From an uncultured Streptococcus sp. (GTDB lineage: Bacteria; Bacillota; Bacilli; Lactobacillales; Streptococcaceae): a stretch of DNA of 9,019 nt. The notes under the pieces were generated by a model, which saw nothing but the letters and a program-made list of their open reading frames with translations, ran no database searches and was not told the origin of the DNA. The stretch lies in NCBI GenBank assembly GCA_902470035.1, contig CABREZ010000056.1:1-9019 (forward strand), in the 5' to 3' direction. Positions within the stretch are counted from its first letter, which is position 1; every line of letters begins with the position of its first letter. The translations under genes and the position numbers were made by a program. Below, in pieces: positions 7,901 to 9,019 of the stretch.

Positions 7901-8623
7901 TCAGAAGAGATTAGCCGTGCCCTGGATGTCTTAGAATCTGTGGACCGGCTCAACACCCAGTACCAAGCTGCTATCCAACTCCCTAGTGTGCGGACACCGA
8001 GTCAAATTAAAAAATTCTATGAACCCATCCAAGATATGGAAGGAGTGGACCTCATGGAAAAAGTGGACGTCCCATTACCAAGCTTTGAGTTTCCAAACTT
8101 CGGCAAGGAAGAAGCTGTAACAGGGGCAGCCGTCGGTAGTGCCCTACACGAACTGATGCAACGGATTCCATTAACGATGATGCCAACGATGAAGAGCCTA
8201 GCAATGGCTCTCAAAGAGGTCAATGCCAGCCCAGCAGTCAAGGAGCGAATCGACCTCAAGAAGGTATTGGCCTTCTTCCAGACTGACTTGGGCCGACTCA
8301 TGCTCAAGGAGGCAGACAAGGTCCATCGTGAAGCTCCATTTGCCATGCTCAAGACGGATCCAACTAGTGGTCAGGATTTTGTGGTTCGGGGGATCTTAGA
8401 CGGTTACCTCCTTTTGGAAGATCGGATCCTTCTCTTTGACTACAAGACAGACCGTTACCGCAACCCTCAGGACATGCTAGATCGCTACCAAGCCCAACTG
8501 GAACTCTACGCAGAAGCCCTCCGTCGCTCCTATGGTGTAGACTGCATCGAATCGTATTTGATCCTACTAGGAGGAGAGCAATTGCAAGTCGTTTCTCTAG
8601 CAGATAGAAAGGAACAATCATGA
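4940..8623 (+). CDS. rexA: ATP-dependent helicase/nuclease subunit RexA (AddA family)
   Basis: RexA is the motor and second nuclease of RexAB: a 3'-5' superfamily 1A helicase fused to a RecB-type nuclease. The 1227 residues show every expected motif in order: Q-motif TPEQ (29-32), Walker A AGSGKT with K53, Ia FTVKAATEL (about 79-87), Walker B DEYQD (420-424), III VGDIKQ (445-450), IV ENFRS (484-488), V HKSKGLE (804-810) and VI YVAMTRA (890-896). The nuclease domain follows with H1070 (GSALHELM), D1154 (GILDGYL), D1167 and K1169 (FDYKTD) and Q1186 (QLELY), so both activities should be intact. An acidic stretch lies near 545-558, inside the helicase part. The start is supported by the ATGA overlap with rexB, a strong ribosome binding site and the streptococcal N-terminus ending in EQIEAIY. 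The partner is RexB; the product should process DNA ends and respond to Chi sites. Confidence 0.98.
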   Translation: MKPIEFLSLSQIQDLQIQEAQSDKEPKRTPEQIEAIYSSGTNILVSASAGSGKTFVMVQRILDQLHRGISIQQLFISTFTVKAATELKERLEKELEKSLKASQDEVLKHHLAQQIAELPTSDIGTMDAFTQRLVSKYGYLLGLSPTFRILQSASEQSLLKNDCFEQVFERFYEVQGPDRLFSRLVKNFTGKGKSLAGFKDQVYALVDFLQSTADPQAWLEDSFLKGYQNLDYDEALDQLAQGVKEQLFELESFFTFHLANEGQAFSGAKYQENVTAIQDLIASLNEKSSQEAIFEVLERVVLISRASGGRSLTITTRKEDLKELATTFNDERKESIEALRAAASQHYQLTYQIRFKDEPLPLLVLLRDFVQAFSIAYLERKKQENAFEFGDISHFAIQILEEFPQIRKLYQERYHEVMVDEYQDTNHTQERMLELLSNGHNRFMVGDIKQSIYRFRQADPQIFNDKFKAYQKEGADGKLILLKENFRSHVEVLEATNHVFERLMDEEVGEILYDKSHRLIAGNPDKKEPTPAYETEFLLYDGSQEVDETGEDEEQEGDSLSSGEVLLVIKEIIRLHNEEGVPFKDMTLLTASRTRNDKVLSAFEAYQIPIVADGGEENYLQSVEVMVLLDTLRTINNSLQDYPLVALMKSAMFEFDEDQLARLALQRGEGKKAENLYEKLQHALDQTGSAPQLIDASLREKLTRFMETLDAWRDYAQTHSLYDLLWKIYQDRHYYDYVGALPNGAQRQANLYALTLRANDFESSSFKGLPRFISMIDKILENQHDLANVAQAVPKDAVQLMTIHKSKGLEFPYVFILNTDKKFVGKELSTNAVISRKNGVGIKYVANLPIESAQAGLPESVRLVIETLPYQRNVEEIRLAALSEQMRLLYVAMTRAERKLYLVGKGRQDKLEEKKWGASVNGRLSPALRKEINCFQDWLYAIQAVFAQQHLAYQTRFVTDQDLTPEQIGHLELKTSLPVDDLKDNRQSEEISRALDVLESVDRLNTQYQAAIQLPSVRTPSQIKKFYEPIQDMEGVDLMEKVDVPLPSFEFPNFGKEEAVTGAAVGSALHELMQRIPLTMMPTMKSLAMALKEVNASPAVKERIDLKKVLAFFQTDLGRLMLKEADKVHREAPFAMLKTDPTSGQDFVVRGILDGYLLLEDRILLFDYKTDRYRNPQDMLDRYQAQLELYAEALRRSYGVDCIESYLILLGGEQLQVVSLADRKEQS
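8608..8613 (+). promoter_or_regulatory. Ribosome binding site of DUF4298 gene, inside rexA
   Basis: AAAGGA lies 6 bases before the ATG at 8620, within the last codons of rexA. Spacing is good, which supports the overlapping ATGA start. Confidence 0.75.
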
Positions 8624-8925
8624 CCCCTATCGAACGAATCCAAGAGATGGAAGGCCATCTCAACGCCTACCAAGGCTTAATCGAAGAGCTTGAATACTGT
8701 TTGCAACGAGTGGAAGCTGGCCAGTCTCGCTATATCGCCCTTCGCGATTACTACACTAGCCAGGTCTATATGGAGGATGTCGAACTGTCCAATCAGCCAG
8801 ACTTTCCTGAAGAGGTCTATTGTGGTGTCCTGTCGGAAGATGCCGTCTACGATTTGTTGGACGAGCACTACCAAAAGGCAGTGGAGATGCTAGACCTTGC
8901 GACTAAGATGTTAAAAGAACGATAA
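8620..8925 (+). CDS. DUF4298 domain protein, coupled to rexA
   Basis: This small acidic protein of 101 residues matches, from memory, the DUF4298 family, whose function is not established. It has an amphipathic N-terminal helix (about residues 3-43) with coiled-coil-like spacing, the family core RDYYTSQVYMED (42-53), the most conserved block GVLSEDAVYDLL (69-80), and a C-terminal helix. There are no signal peptide, membrane segment or metal-binding cysteine cluster (two isolated Cys, 27 and 68). The ATG overlaps the rexA stop (ATGA, 8620-8623), so it is the third gene of the rex operon and probably translated by coupling. I recall a similar small gene after rexA in pneumococcus, which would point to conserved linkage. 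A link to DNA-end processing is inference from position only. Confidence 0.88.
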   Translation: MTPIERIQEMEGHLNAYQGLIEELEYCLQRVEAGQSRYIALRDYYTSQVYMEDVELSNQPDFPEEVYCGVLSEDAVYDLLDEHYQKAVEMLDLATKMLKER

Positions 8926-8940
8926 GAACACAAAAAGAGA

Positions 8941-9019
8941 GTGGGACAGAAATCGGTAATTCGTTAGAATTCGATTTCGTCGTCCCACCTCCGCACAGTT
9001 GAGTAGGGCTGTAAAAGCT
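8941..9019. repeat. Structured intergenic repeat, cut by window end
   Basis: After the DUF4298 stop comes a long interrupted hairpin. GTGGGAC (8941-8947) pairs with GTCCCAC (8982-8988), AAATCG (8950-8955) with CGATTT (8972-8977), and AATTC (8958-8962) with GAATT (8967-8971), closing on the loop GTTA. The following bases, from CCTCCGCACAGTTGAG onward, look like the start of a second structured part that runs out of the window. I recall near-identical sequence in many copies between genes of oral streptococci, but multiplicity cannot be shown here. No T-run follows the stem, so it is not a classic intrinsic terminator. It may still end or stabilise the rex operon transcript, as no other terminator is seen after 8925. 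Confidence 0.7.

Overview
The window looks like chromosome from a viridans-type Streptococcus (Lactobacillales). The evidence is the rexB-rexA pair, written as overlapping genes whose proteins read like streptococcal RexB and RexA from end to end. A DUF4298 gene follows them, and a structured intergenic repeat of a kind I recall from oral streptococci closes the window. I cannot name the species from sequence alone.

Layout, all on the + strand. Bases 2-448 are the C-terminal half of the ATPase domain of an ABC exporter; the rest lies outside the window. A short ORF begins on the last base of its stop codon (448-552). It appears frameshifted, because a second open stretch continues to 665 if one A is restored. 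Bases 449-761 are strongly AT-rich and hold this remnant, an inverted repeat and a probable promoter. Bases 762-1529 encode an integral-membrane CPBP/CAAX-type protein, closed by a clear intrinsic terminator (1541-1569). A second promoter with an extended -10 (1625-1633) then drives rexB (1665-4943), rexA (4940-8623) and a DUF4298 gene (8620-8925). These three are joined by two ATGA stop/start overlaps and so are probably co-transcribed and translationally coupled. From about 8941 to the end is a hairpin-rich repeat cut by the window edge.

Function. RexA and RexB form the Gram-positive RecBCD/AddAB-type helicase-nuclease that processes double-strand breaks for RecA and degrades linear DNA. 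RexA carries all UvrD-like helicase motifs plus a nuclease domain. RexB is a degenerate helicase-like scaffold with a second intact nuclease domain. It has neither a Walker A motif nor any of the four cysteines that hold the AddB iron-sulfur cluster. The DUF4298 protein has no known role, and its coupling to rexA makes it a candidate partner or co-regulated protein. The CPBP gene is a separate transcription unit, but its probable promoter shares a 15-of-16-base block with the rexB promoter.

The left end (ABC fragment and AT-rich gap) differs in base composition from the rex region. By hand count, G+C is 19/60 at 241-300, 17/60 at 601-660 and 8/60 at 661-720, against 33/60 at 2341-2400. This suggests an accessory segment next to core genome. 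I found no tRNA, rRNA, CRISPR array, transposase or complete mobile element, and nothing that amounts to a complete new system. The most interesting points are the rexA-coupled DUF4298 gene, the shared promoter block, the frameshifted ORF and the right-end repeat.
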